A model generated the notes under the pieces. It was not told the origin of the DNA. It worked only from the letters and a program-made list of their open reading frames with translations, and made no database searches. Source: Sphingopyxis panaciterrulae (GTDB lineage: Bacteria > Pseudomonadota > Alphaproteobacteria > Sphingomonadales > Sphingomonadaceae). Taken from it: DNA of 64,000 nucleotides. A program made the position numbers and the translations under genes. Below, piece by piece: positions 45,838 to 54,661 of this stretch. The stretch lies in assembly GCF_014199295.1 (NCBI RefSeq), contig NZ_JACIJH010000017.1:1-64000 (forward strand). The letters run 5' to 3'. The first letter of the stretch is position 1; the number at the start of each line of letters is the position of its first letter.

Positions 45838-47247
45838 TCACAACCGGACGATCAGTACATCTCCTCCCACGCCGATTTCTTTTCGCAAAGCGGCCTCGGC
45901 GTGGAGCTGACCGCGTGTCGCCCGACCGGATATTCTGCTTTTAGCGATCAGCCGCCGCCTCGTCGGCTGCGACACTGCAGCCTGCCGCTTGAGATCGATC
46001 TTGATAATCGACGTTGCAAAAGGTGCGGCGGACTTCGGATCGTCGAGCGGAATGTAAGCGACGATTTTCCGCTGACTGTCGATGCGTACGAGCGAATTGT
46101 CGCCCGGCTCGCCCGCCAGATAGGCCGCGCATCCGAGATAGACACGCAAAACGCCGGGCAGATCCTCGCGCCGGCGCGCATCGACAAACAGGCGGCCACG
46201 CGGGTCGAGCGCACCGATACCCCCCGCCGCTGCCTGCGCGATTGCGGCATCGACGGCGGCGACGTCGGCGAGACCCATCAGATAGGCGCCGGACTCGGCC
46301 AACAGCTCCTTCTGACTCCCGAAATGTGTGCGAATATCCCGCACGATCGCACCGCCGAGCCGGTCCGCGCCCTGGCGCTGGTTGAGCCGAGCCAGCGCGA
46401 AATGAACGAGAAGATCCTCGCGCATGGCCGTCGCGGCCTGCTCCATCGTCGCAGGATCGAGGTGGAGCGACGCCATGAGATCGAGCGCCCGCGGGAGTGC
46501 GACATGATGTTGCGAGAGAAGCGCCATCACCGCCAGCGGAACCTCCTCCGCCACCGGCATTCGTCCGCGCATCTGGGCAAGTTCGGCGAGTTCGTTCAGC
46601 GCGGGCGCGATCCGGTCGGCAAGTAGCGGTCGGGCCGAGGCCGCGCGCCGTTCGCGCGGCGCGCGATAGGCCGCCGTGCTCGATCGCCGCCCCATACGGC
46701 GGCGGAGGAGAAATTCTTCGAGATCGTCGGCGCGGCGGCACGCGAAAAATATGCCGGGCGCGGCCGCCACGGGCTGCGTCCCCGTGACATCGGCGACGAG
46801 TTCGCCCAGTTCGGCATGTCCGAAATATTTCTGGAACGTGCCGCGGCTGGTCAGAAAACCGTCGCGATACGGCCGCAAGCCTTCGGTCGACACCTGCCCC
46901 GCGATCATCGTAGAGACAGCGAGCACGCCGCGCGCGAGCTGCCAGGCGTCGCGAAGCGCCTCGCGGCGTTCTCGGGCATCCTCGATGACATTGAGCACGA
47001 ACCCAAGGTTGACGACATCAGCCTCCTGCCTGGCAATGTCCGGGGCGAAATGCGGATCCCAACCGCTCGCCTCGATACCCGCAGCGGCGAGCGCCCGCAG
47101 ATCATCGCCCTGTCCGCACCCGTAATCGAAGACCGCGACGCCCGGTGCGAGAACCCCGTGCTGAACGAGCAGCGACATCGGCTGCGAGAGGCTGTGGCGA
47201 ACGATGGCCGTGCGGTGCCGCATGACGGGTGCACCCGCGACGGTCAT
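45838..47247 (-). CDS. DNA-phosphorothioation-associated putative methyltransferase (TIGR04096-like)
   Basis: The product has 469 residues. ATG 47247 overlaps the upstream stop (ATGA), so I prefer it over the longer frame from 47298. The N-terminal methyltransferase fold opens with MRHRTAIVRHSLSQPM, then motif I FDYGCGQGDDLRAL, WDPHF and VVNLGFVLNVIED. The C-terminal half has LPGVLRVYLGCAAYLAG, as in the family annotated alongside Dnd/Ssp loci. The family's activity is not established; it is not one of the core sulfur-insertion proteins. It is part of the ssp transcription unit. Confidence 0.85.
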   Translation of the reverse strand: MTVAGAPVMRHRTAIVRHSLSQPMSLLVQHGVLAPGVAVFDYGCGQGDDLRALAAAGIEASGWDPHFAPDIARQEADVVNLGFVLNVIEDARERREALRDAWQLARGVLAVSTMIAGQVSTEGLRPYRDGFLTSRGTFQKYFGHAELGELVADVTGTQPVAAAPGIFFACRRADDLEEFLLRRRMGRRSSTAAYRAPRERRAASARPLLADRIAPALNELAELAQMRGRMPVAEEVPLAVMALLSQHHVALPRALDLMASLHLDPATMEQAATAMREDLLVHFALARLNQRQGADRLGGAIVRDIRTHFGSQKELLAESGAYLMGLADVAAVDAAIAQAAAGGIGALDPRGRLFVDARRREDLPGVLRVYLGCAAYLAGEPGDNSLVRIDSQRKIVAYIPLDDPKSAAPFATSIIKIDLKRQAAVSQPTRRRLIAKSRISGRATRGQLHAEAALRKEIGVGGDVLIVRL

Positions 47248-47708
47248 AGCGGCTGCCCCTGCCCGTCGAGGCCTGCCGCAGCCAAAATCGCTCGCCATGC
47301 CGACAAGCGGCCGATCCGGTTGCGATCTTCGAACAGGCCGAGCCGATCGAGCTTCTCCGTCAGTTCCGTCCAGGCGGGCCGGCGGGGATCGTCGCGCAGC
47401 AGCAGAAGCTCCTTGCGGTGCAGGATGAACGGGTTGAGCGAACCTTCATAAGCGATCCGCCCTATCTTGGATGTCGCATGATCGACGCGTGTCGCGGCGA
47501 CGAGCCTCGGAAAAGCATCGCGCTCGAAATCGGCATAGTAGAGCAAGCCGACCGCTTCCTTGCCAAGGCGCGCGACGTTCCAGGGGGGACACCCCGCGCG
47601 TGCATCCGCCTCCTCGATGATCTTGCGCTGCCCAGGATCGAGAGCCTTCAGCGCGCTTCGATGGATATAGAGGTCACCGCGGACCCGTTTTCCGACGCCC
47701 GCGCCCAT
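47244..47708 (-). CDS. Small conserved-looking protein between SspH and the methyltransferase
   Basis: This 154-residue protein starts at ATG 47708 (MGAGVGKRVRGDLYIHRSAL), 2 bp after the sspH stop, and ends with an ATGA overlap with the methyltransferase. Mixed alpha/beta composition: LDPGQRKIIEEADARAG, VGLLYYADFERDAFPRL, RIAYEGSLNPFILHRKELLL and a C-terminal LSAWRAIL. I recognise no domain, though the 'YIHRSAL' opening and 'NP-ILHRKE' element look like a conserved partner of the phosphorothioation-associated methyltransferase. Strict coupling on both sides implies stoichiometric co-expression. Confidence 0.7.
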   Translation of the reverse strand: MGAGVGKRVRGDLYIHRSALKALDPGQRKIIEEADARAGCPPWNVARLGKEAVGLLYYADFERDAFPRLVAATRVDHATSKIGRIAYEGSLNPFILHRKELLLLRDDPRRPAWTELTEKLDRLGLFEDRNRIGRLSAWRAILAAAGLDGQGQPL

Positions 47709-47710
47709 GG

Positions 47711-50700
47711 TCAGCTTGCCGGTGCACCGCGCTGGCGCCAAGCTGCAACGATGGCATCGACGAGATCCTCGACCTCATCGTCACCGATGAAGGGGACCTG
47801 TGCGTAAATTTTCTCGTCGCTATCGAGCTTGGCGATGAGATGCCCCTTGCCGAGCAGGCGATCGGCGCCCTTTTCGCCGAGCGCGATCTTCGAGCTGCCT
47901 TCATCGGGCAGGCGCAGGATCAGCCGGTTGCCAAGATTGGTGCGCAATTGCATCGTCATGACCTGCACGTCGGCGCGCTGATAAACCATGAAAAGATGCA
48001 ATCCCGCGGCCCGCGCCTTGGTCGCGATCTTATTGAGCAGGCTGTCGACCGTTTTCTTGAAGTCGTCGTCCTGCATCCAGTTCGCCACCTCGTCGAAAAA
48101 TATGAACACGCGGGGCAACCTCTCCTCGGCCGCGACGCGTCGATTATATTGATCGATATTGCGGTAACCGCGCTCCGAAATAAGATCGTAGCGCTCCTCC
48201 ATCTGGTTCACGAGCCGCTCGAGCAGCGCCACCGCCTCGTCCTGATCCGCTACGATCCCGCCGCGCAGATGCGGCAGACGTCGCGCCCAAGCATAATCGA
48301 CGCCACGTTTGGGGTCGATCAGATGAAGTTCGATATCCTCGGGTGCATTGAGCGCACAAAGATCGAGCATCAGATTGGTCGCGAGAATCCCTTTGCCGCT
48401 ACCGGTATTCCCCGACACCAGACTATGCGGCGCAGCGCGCTCCTGCCCCCCGAAATCGCCTGCCAGAGGCAGGTAGAGCAGCGCGCCGTCATCTTCCTTT
48501 TCCCCGACGAGCGGCGCGCAGCTTTCGGCGGGCGACGCCCCGGGGCTCGGCGAGCGGCGAAGCCAGGCGTCGGCGAGATGGAGGATGGCGCGTTCGGGGC
48601 GACGGATCGCGACCGCTATATGTCCGGGCATTGGGCTGATGCGCACGATATCGATACGATGCTTCGTAAGCAGATCGGTCTGGCGCCGTTCGAGCCAGCC
48701 GACGGTCAGCGTGCGCGCGCCCACATAAACAAGCGCACTATTGGGCGTCAGCCGGCTCTCGATGATGGGCGCATCCATTCCCTCCGCCTGCAGGGCATTC
48801 TGGAGGTCGCGCACTTTTTCCTGGAGCCAGAGTTCGCCAATTGCCTGGTCCTCGGCATGGCTCATACTCAGGAGGGCGGCGCGGATCGGCGGCGCCCAGC
48901 CTTCACCACCCGCGGCAAAGGGCGTGGCCGTAGCGGACGCTGGCGCAGCCTCTCCGTCGCTATCGGCCGCCGCGTGTTTCTCTGCCGGCTCGGGAACGAT
49001 GTCCGCCACGGCGTTGCTCTCCATGTCCGGATAGGCGCTGGCGAGAGGTTCCGTATCCGCGCCTTGTTCTGCAACACCACCACCAGACGGGAGCGGACCG
49101 CGCTCGGGCGCTGGCGGCGGTCCGCCGTGCGGCCAGTCCGGCGGCAAAGGGAGCGGCGGCGGCGGCAGATCGTCGCCGAGCGAACGGAGAAGAGCGACAA
49201 CGTCGCCGCGACCGTGGACCCATTGGGCGATCGGGCGACGCTCTTCGGGCGGGAGATCCTCATCGGGCAGCATCGGTTTGTTGCCGTCCGCACCTTCGAG
49301 ATCGAAACTGAACAGCATCGAATGGCCACTGACTTCGACGCGCACCGTCTGCTGGCGGAGGGCCTCGAGCCAGGCCGCCTGAGTCAGGCCCCCAACCGTA
49401 TCGAAGGGGTCCATATGTTCGAGCAGCATATCAGCAATCCGGTTGCGCCAGATCGCGGGATCGAGATTGCTTTCGGCAAGCAGAAGTCGCCGGTCCATTT
49501 CGGTGTAGCTGGCCTCGAGCTGGCGCAATGACTTCACCCGATGCTGCGCGAGGGTCGACGCCGTGCAATATTTCGCCTCGGCGATCACGACGCGGACGAG
49601 CGGCCCTTCGCCGTCCGCCGAAAAGCATATGCCCATGATATCGGCCATCTCGCCCTTGAGATCGAGCCAGCGGCGATTGTCGTCGAGAAAGAACCAGGCG
49701 GCGGCATGGTCGCCATGCGCGGCGAACAGCCCCTCAAGGCGGCGTTCGGTAAGAACGAGGCCCAGCATTTCTTGCGCATAGTTGCGCCACTGCGCGGCGC
49801 GCATGACGACCGCGCCCGACAGGCGGGCGGCCGACGCATGAATGCGCGTCAGCAGCCGCCCGCGGTCTTCTGCGGACATATCGGGTAGCAGCTGTGCGAG
49901 GTCTCCCCCGAGCCGATCGCCGATATCGCTGCTCGAAACCTCGGCGGAGACGATGACATTATGGGCCGAATTGGGTGTCGAAAAATAGCGGATGATCCGG
50001 CGGCCATCCTGCACGATCAGCCGTTTGTCGGCAATGCGGTCGAAGGTCACGACCCAGTTGGCGAGCCCGTGCGCCCGCGCGAGGACGTCGGCGACCTCGG
50101 TGTCGACAAACTCGACCCATCGGAGGGGCAGCCAGGGTCCCGCGGGAGCGGTGACCTGCCGGTGGAGCACATCATAAAGAGCATGCGTCCAGGCCGCGAC
50201 GGGCGCGGGCTGGATGGGCGCGGTCAGGAACAGCCCGGATTCCACGCTTCGCTTCTGGAAGGGTAGCCGCTTCGACCGGTCGGTCGGCATGTGCGCTGCA
50301 ATATCCATGGGATCGGCGACGGGCTCTCCCTCTTTCCAGCGCACCTGGGCGGATCGCGCGATCACGTCCTGAAGCAGAATGAGATCGCTGCCTTTCCCGC
50401 CGTCGGGTGCGACCAGACGGTCCGGCCCGACGAGACTGATGCGGAGACGCGACAGGAAACCACGCGAGAAATCACTCGATGCCGGCGCGGCGATCTCGGC
50501 GGCGATCCGCCGGTTTTGGCTCTCGTAAAGGTCGCGAAGGCGCGCCTGGTCGTCATGGGTGATGACGAGATCGCAGCGGACATCTGGGTTTTCGTCGACG
50601 AACCGCGCGAGATTATTGGCCAGCAGGACCGGGATATCGTCGGATTCGGTACCGAGCATCGCGATCGAGAAATTGGTCCGCTCGTGCGGCCGCAGCTCGA

Positions 50701-53035
50701 GATATTCCGTGGTGATGCGCCGCAGCGCCTCGACCGCCTCTTTCGCGCCTTCCTCGCCGATGTTGCGCACGCCCTCGCCTTGCGCCTCCTCGAGCAGGCT
50801 GCAGTCGAGAACGCGCTGGGTTTCGGCGAGGAGATGCCCTCCGCTTCGCCCAATATCGCCATAATAGCTGTTTGCGAGAATGCGCACCCGGCTCTCGAGA
50901 AATTCGGACGCCCCCGTTCGCTGGGTGGCGGTGGAGCTGGTAAGCGCCTTGCTGGCGGCGCTGAACTGCCGCGCCTTCGCTCCGATTTCGGCGAGACGCA
51001 GCGGATTCCAGGCCGTGACGATCGCACCAGGGCGGCGGCTGTCGGCCTCGATCGAACCGATCGCGAGCAAGGGTGCGAAGAGTTCGCGAAGGCCTGCCTC
51101 GGTCGCGGCATGGCTCCGCAGTGCGGCGAACACATCGCCGAACGCCTCTAGCTGCCCGATGAGGTCGGCCGATGCGAGACCGTCGCCCGCGATCATCGCC
51201 GCGATCGCGGCCGAATAGCGGGCTCGGAAACCCGCAAAGGCCCCACGAATGGCGACGGCGCCGTCTCGCGTGACGATCGCGTCGGCCTCAAGCTCGGCGA
51301 GCGAGGCAAGGAAGCGCTTGCAGACGAGATTGCTTTCCCGTTCGGAGTTCGCGAGCACGCCGAGCGTCATGCCGAAGGTGTCGATCATCGACGCCGCATC
51401 TTCGAGATCGATGCCCGATGCGCCGCCCCGCGAGCGCCGGTTCTCGGTAACCGATCCGGTGAGGAGGAAGGCGTCGCTGGCGCCGTCGGCCAGGATGAAA
51501 CGCAGGTCGGTTGGCAGCGAATAGCCGATCGCATTGGCGATCGGCCGCCAGTTCATATGCGCGCGGGCGAGCGGATCGCGGACTTTCCCGCCGCGCGCCG
51601 AGCCCGCTTCGCTGGCAGGCACCAGAAAGGCTTCGAATTCGATCGAGTTGGTGCCCGACGGGCCGTCGGCCGCTTCCTTCTCCCAATCGCGTTCCCAGCA
51701 CAGGCCGAAGTCGAGGATGATCTCGGGCGCCAACAACTGGTCGAGACCGCGATAGCGGTCACGCAGGTACACAAGTTGGCGTTTAAGCTTCTCGTTCGCC
51801 CAGAAGCTGGCCTGGTCCGACCCGCGAAGCCAGATATAGACGCGCATGTCGCCGTCGCCGTCGCTTTCCGCCGAAACCCGGTCGATCAACCGCAGCAGGC
51901 CTTCGTAGAGGTCGCCGACTTCAATCGCCTTCTTGAAAATCAGCTTTTCCCAGCGGCGGTACAGCGCGGGGTTGCGTTTCAGCCGCTCGCGATGGCTCTC
52001 GAAAAAATCGTCGATCTTCGGCCCGGGCGTTGCGACGTCGGTCTTGAGACCGTCGAGAAACTCCTTCTCGGCGTCCGTGAGCGTCGCCCGGAACTCCTGA
52101 TCAAAAAGCCTCCGCGTGTCCTGTCCGAAGGTCGGTTTTTCGGTCTTGCGGGCCTGCGCGAAAACCGCAGACATTTCATCCCAGGGTATTTCGGCGGCGG
52201 CCGCCTGGGCTTGGCTCCACAGGCCATCGCGAACGTTGCGATCGTCGCAGAGCGCCGCGATCCGGTCGGCATGCAATTCGCCGAGCGTTCCCGCTTCTTT
52301 CAGCTCGCCGAGCTTGCGCAGAAGCTCCCCTGCGGCGAGGGTTTCGCCTTCCTTGTTGCGGCGGAAAAGGAAGGGCTGCGCGTCGGCGCGTAGTTGCTGG
52401 AAGAACTGGCGCGCCGCAGGCGCGTCGGCCGATATCTTCGTCTTGGCATCGCCAGCGCTGCGCGGCAGACGCAACGCGGGAAGCGCATCGCGAACAGCAT
52501 TGTCGAGCATCGCGCCCGCCAGCATCGTTTGCGCGACGCGCGCGCAGAATTCCGCGAGCAGTGCGGGCGTAACCATCAGGTCGCTGGCGAGTAGGCCAGC
52601 GATCACATGACCGAAACCTTCGCGGGTTTCTTCGAGACTGTGCGCGAGGGCAATCTCGCTCCAGTCATAAGGGCGTTCGACGAGCCAGGCTTCGTCGATC
52701 CGGGTGACATGCCCGATGCTCTGCTCGACCGACCGGATGTGCGCGGCTGGGACCGAAAAAATCGTGGCGCGCACGCCGGGCGTCGGGTGGTTGCGGTGCC
52801 AGGTGGCGGTGCGGCTTGACACGCTCGCCGCACCGAGATCGCCAGCGCGAAGCAGCGGGTGGACGAACACCTCGATCGGGCCGATATGAGAAATCGCCGC
52901 AATATGGCGCGCCATCGCGCTCGTGATGTCGGGTCGCAGCCCCATGATTCCGAAAAGCGCGCGCGTCCCGGGCGCTTGCAGCGTATCGGCGATCCGCCGC
53001 GCGGCGACGCGCCCGATGATGTCAAGCGACTGCAT
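47711..53035 (-). CDS. sspH: SspH/DptH-type phosphorothioation-dependent restriction protein (FtsK-like ATPase)
   Basis: This 1,774-residue protein starts at ATG 53035, 14 bp inside sspG; an in-frame start at 53065 is possible. The C-terminal ~350 residues form an FtsK/HerA-type motor with Walker A GNTGSGKGILATNL (about residue 1543), DPKRGVDYAWARRLPHL, and Walker B FIFFDEVANW (about 1647). A Pro-rich acidic linker precedes it (about 1300-1420). At about 1153, VVIAEAKY with an upstream acidic LKGEMADIMG segment could be a PD-(D/E)xK nuclease core. The first ~1,000 residues are helical without recognised motifs. Size and position match the DptH/SspH subunit of phosphorothioate-dependent restriction. 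Naming as sspH rests on its operon partners. Confidence 0.82.
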   Translation of the reverse strand: MQSLDIIGRVAARRIADTLQAPGTRALFGIMGLRPDITSAMARHIAAISHIGPIEVFVHPLLRAGDLGAASVSSRTATWHRNHPTPGVRATIFSVPAAHIRSVEQSIGHVTRIDEAWLVERPYDWSEIALAHSLEETREGFGHVIAGLLASDLMVTPALLAEFCARVAQTMLAGAMLDNAVRDALPALRLPRSAGDAKTKISADAPAARQFFQQLRADAQPFLFRRNKEGETLAAGELLRKLGELKEAGTLGELHADRIAALCDDRNVRDGLWSQAQAAAAEIPWDEMSAVFAQARKTEKPTFGQDTRRLFDQEFRATLTDAEKEFLDGLKTDVATPGPKIDDFFESHRERLKRNPALYRRWEKLIFKKAIEVGDLYEGLLRLIDRVSAESDGDGDMRVYIWLRGSDQASFWANEKLKRQLVYLRDRYRGLDQLLAPEIILDFGLCWERDWEKEAADGPSGTNSIEFEAFLVPASEAGSARGGKVRDPLARAHMNWRPIANAIGYSLPTDLRFILADGASDAFLLTGSVTENRRSRGGASGIDLEDAASMIDTFGMTLGVLANSERESNLVCKRFLASLAELEADAIVTRDGAVAIRGAFAGFRARYSAAIAAMIAGDGLASADLIGQLEAFGDVFAALRSHAATEAGLRELFAPLLAIGSIEADSRRPGAIVTAWNPLRLAEIGAKARQFSAASKALTSSTATQRTGASEFLESRVRILANSYYGDIGRSGGHLLAETQRVLDCSLLEEAQGEGVRNIGEEGAKEAVEALRRITTEYLELRPHERTNFSIAMLGTESDDIPVLLANNLARFVDENPDVRCDLVITHDDQARLRDLYESQNRRIAAEIAAPASSDFSRGFLSRLRISLVGPDRLVAPDGGKGSDLILLQDVIARSAQVRWKEGEPVADPMDIAAHMPTDRSKRLPFQKRSVESGLFLTAPIQPAPVAAWTHALYDVLHRQVTAPAGPWLPLRWVEFVDTEVADVLARAHGLANWVVTFDRIADKRLIVQDGRRIIRYFSTPNSAHNVIVSAEVSSSDIGDRLGGDLAQLLPDMSAEDRGRLLTRIHASAARLSGAVVMRAAQWRNYAQEMLGLVLTERRLEGLFAAHGDHAAAWFFLDDNRRWLDLKGEMADIMGICFSADGEGPLVRVVIAEAKYCTASTLAQHRVKSLRQLEASYTEMDRRLLLAESNLDPAIWRNRIADMLLEHMDPFDTVGGLTQAAWLEALRQQTVRVEVSGHSMLFSFDLEGADGNKPMLPDEDLPPEERRPIAQWVHGRGDVVALLRSLGDDLPPPPLPLPPDWPHGGPPPAPERGPLPSGGGVAEQGADTEPLASAYPDMESNAVADIVPEPAEKHAAADSDGEAAPASATATPFAAGGEGWAPPIRAALLSMSHAEDQAIGELWLQEKVRDLQNALQAEGMDAPIIESRLTPNSALVYVGARTLTVGWLERRQTDLLTKHRIDIVRISPMPGHIAVAIRRPERAILHLADAWLRRSPSPGASPAESCAPLVGEKEDDGALLYLPLAGDFGGQERAAPHSLVSGNTGSGKGILATNLMLDLCALNAPEDIELHLIDPKRGVDYAWARRLPHLRGGIVADQDEAVALLERLVNQMEERYDLISERGYRNIDQYNRRVAAEERLPRVFIFFDEVANWMQDDDFKKTVDSLLNKIATKARAAGLHLFMVYQRADVQVMTMQLRTNLGNRLILRLPDEGSSKIALGEKGADRLLGKGHLIAKLDSDEKIYAQVPFIGDDEVEDLVDAIVAAWRQRGAPAS

Positions 53036-54659
53036 CGCGCACCTCGCTGGCCAGCGCCGCACCATCGGCGTGAAACGGATTGGTCACGAAAGCGCAATCG
53101 TCGGACTTGCGTTCGAGGTAGCCGAGCATGCGTAGCCGTTCCTCGAAGCTGCGCTCATTTTCGCGAAAGCTCGCCTCAGTTTCGGGAAGTTCGCCGCCGA
53201 AGGCCTGCATCGCCTCCTGCGCACCGATGACGATGTGATAGCGCCGATAGAGCCGGGCCAGAAAGGCGTCGAGCTCGACCGGACCGCCGACGTTGGCGAG
53301 CACGAGCGCCTCAATGAGTTCGTCATTCGGCGCATACCATGTCCCGACCCCGGCACGGGCGGTGACCGCGCCAGTCTGGCGCCCGGTCGCGACATACATG
53401 GCGCCGACCGAATGGCTTCGCGAACGCTGGACGTCGTTCAGAAGTTCTTCCATCTGTTCACGCGCACTGGGCATTGCGTGCGGATCGGTCCCGATGTCGC
53501 GCGACCACAGGAAGCGTCCCGCGAGATGGTTTCGCGCGGTGAGGCTGTTGTTCGGACTGGTCTCGATCGCCTGCCATTCGGAGCTGGCCCGGTAGTTTTC
53601 GACGAAGCTGCGCATCGCTTCCTGCGGCAGGCGGCGATGACGACGATACATGGAATCGGAAAGCTTGCGCAGGCCGGTCGCGCTCGACGTTCCTACCATG
53701 TCCATGACGAAAGGCGGAACATGGTCGCTGTCGCTCTCGGACGTCTCGATGCCGCGCTCGACGACGTAGATCATGAGGTCGAATCCGCTGAGCCGGGCCA
53801 GCGAAGCGAGCGAGGTCGCCAGCGGCAATCGCCGCAAGGACAGGATTGCCAGCCAGTCGGCGGCGATCCGGTCATAGGCGCGGTGTGTCAGGAGCGGAAG
53901 ATAGCCGGTGGTCAGCGAGCGCGTCGTGTTTTCCTCCGCCTCGCGCCCCTGAAGTTTGCGCGTGAGCCGATTCCACGGGCTGCGCGCCTTGAGCAGCCGT
54001 TCGCGCAGAATGGCCTCGATCCGCGCGCGGTCGGGCGAACGGTTGAGCATCAGGTAGATGATCTCGCCCGATCGGCGGAGCCAGCGCCGGTCGGGCTGCA
54101 GCTTCACCTCGCTCACATCGGAGAAGATCATATTGTCGCCGAGCGGGAGAAGGTGCCGCGAGGTCGGGCGGCGGTTGTTGTTGCCGTCGATCTGGCTGCT
54201 GCGCAGCAAGGCGACCGCGTTCGCCAGATCCTGAAAATGCGGAAATGCCTTGCGCAGATAGGCGATGTCGAGCTGGTTCGACGCGGCCGCCTCGCGCTCC
54301 CATGTCGCCCACATCGTTGCATTGTCGTTTCCGGAGGCGGCGATGTCATCGAGATACTGGTCGGAAAAGAGCAGATGCCGCAGCGATTCGGACAGCGGGA
54401 CATTATATTGAAGCCACTCGTGCACGGGATTTCCCGCCCCGTCACTCTCGGGCCCGGGAAATATCGTCTTCGCGTCGCGCTCGCGCGCAAAGCAAATGTG
54501 GATGGTCTCGAGGATCGAGAGCCAGGGCGACTGGTCGTCGTACAGGAGAAGGCCCCAGATCGGATATTCGCACCACAAGGTGATCTGGTTGAGCTGCAAC
54601 CGCGCGGGCGGGGTCAGCGCCTGGTTGACGACAAGCGGCGACATTTTGCTATCGGACAT
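53022..54659 (-). CDS. sspG: SspG/DptG-type restriction protein
   Basis: This 545-residue protein starts at ATG 54659, 2 bp beyond the sspF stop. No enzymatic motif is recognised. It is largely helical with RYNVPLSESLRHLLF-like and SDVSEVKLQPDRRWLRRSGEIIYLMLNRS segments and a C-terminal winged-helix-like stretch (AFLARLYRRYHIVIGAQEAMQAFGG, then RLRMLGYLERKSDDCAFVTNP). It sits between sspF and sspH, the place of the G subunit in F-G-H restriction modules. It probably bridges the two ATPases; this is inference. Confidence 0.75.
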   Translation of the reverse strand: MSDSKMSPLVVNQALTPPARLQLNQITLWCEYPIWGLLLYDDQSPWLSILETIHICFARERDAKTIFPGPESDGAGNPVHEWLQYNVPLSESLRHLLFSDQYLDDIAASGNDNATMWATWEREAAASNQLDIAYLRKAFPHFQDLANAVALLRSSQIDGNNNRRPTSRHLLPLGDNMIFSDVSEVKLQPDRRWLRRSGEIIYLMLNRSPDRARIEAILRERLLKARSPWNRLTRKLQGREAEENTTRSLTTGYLPLLTHRAYDRIAADWLAILSLRRLPLATSLASLARLSGFDLMIYVVERGIETSESDSDHVPPFVMDMVGTSSATGLRKLSDSMYRRHRRLPQEAMRSFVENYRASSEWQAIETSPNNSLTARNHLAGRFLWSRDIGTDPHAMPSAREQMEELLNDVQRSRSHSVGAMYVATGRQTGAVTARAGVGTWYAPNDELIEALVLANVGGPVELDAFLARLYRRYHIVIGAQEAMQAFGGELPETEASFRENERSFEERLRMLGYLERKSDDCAFVTNPFHADGAALASEVRDAVA

Positions 54660-54661
54660 CG

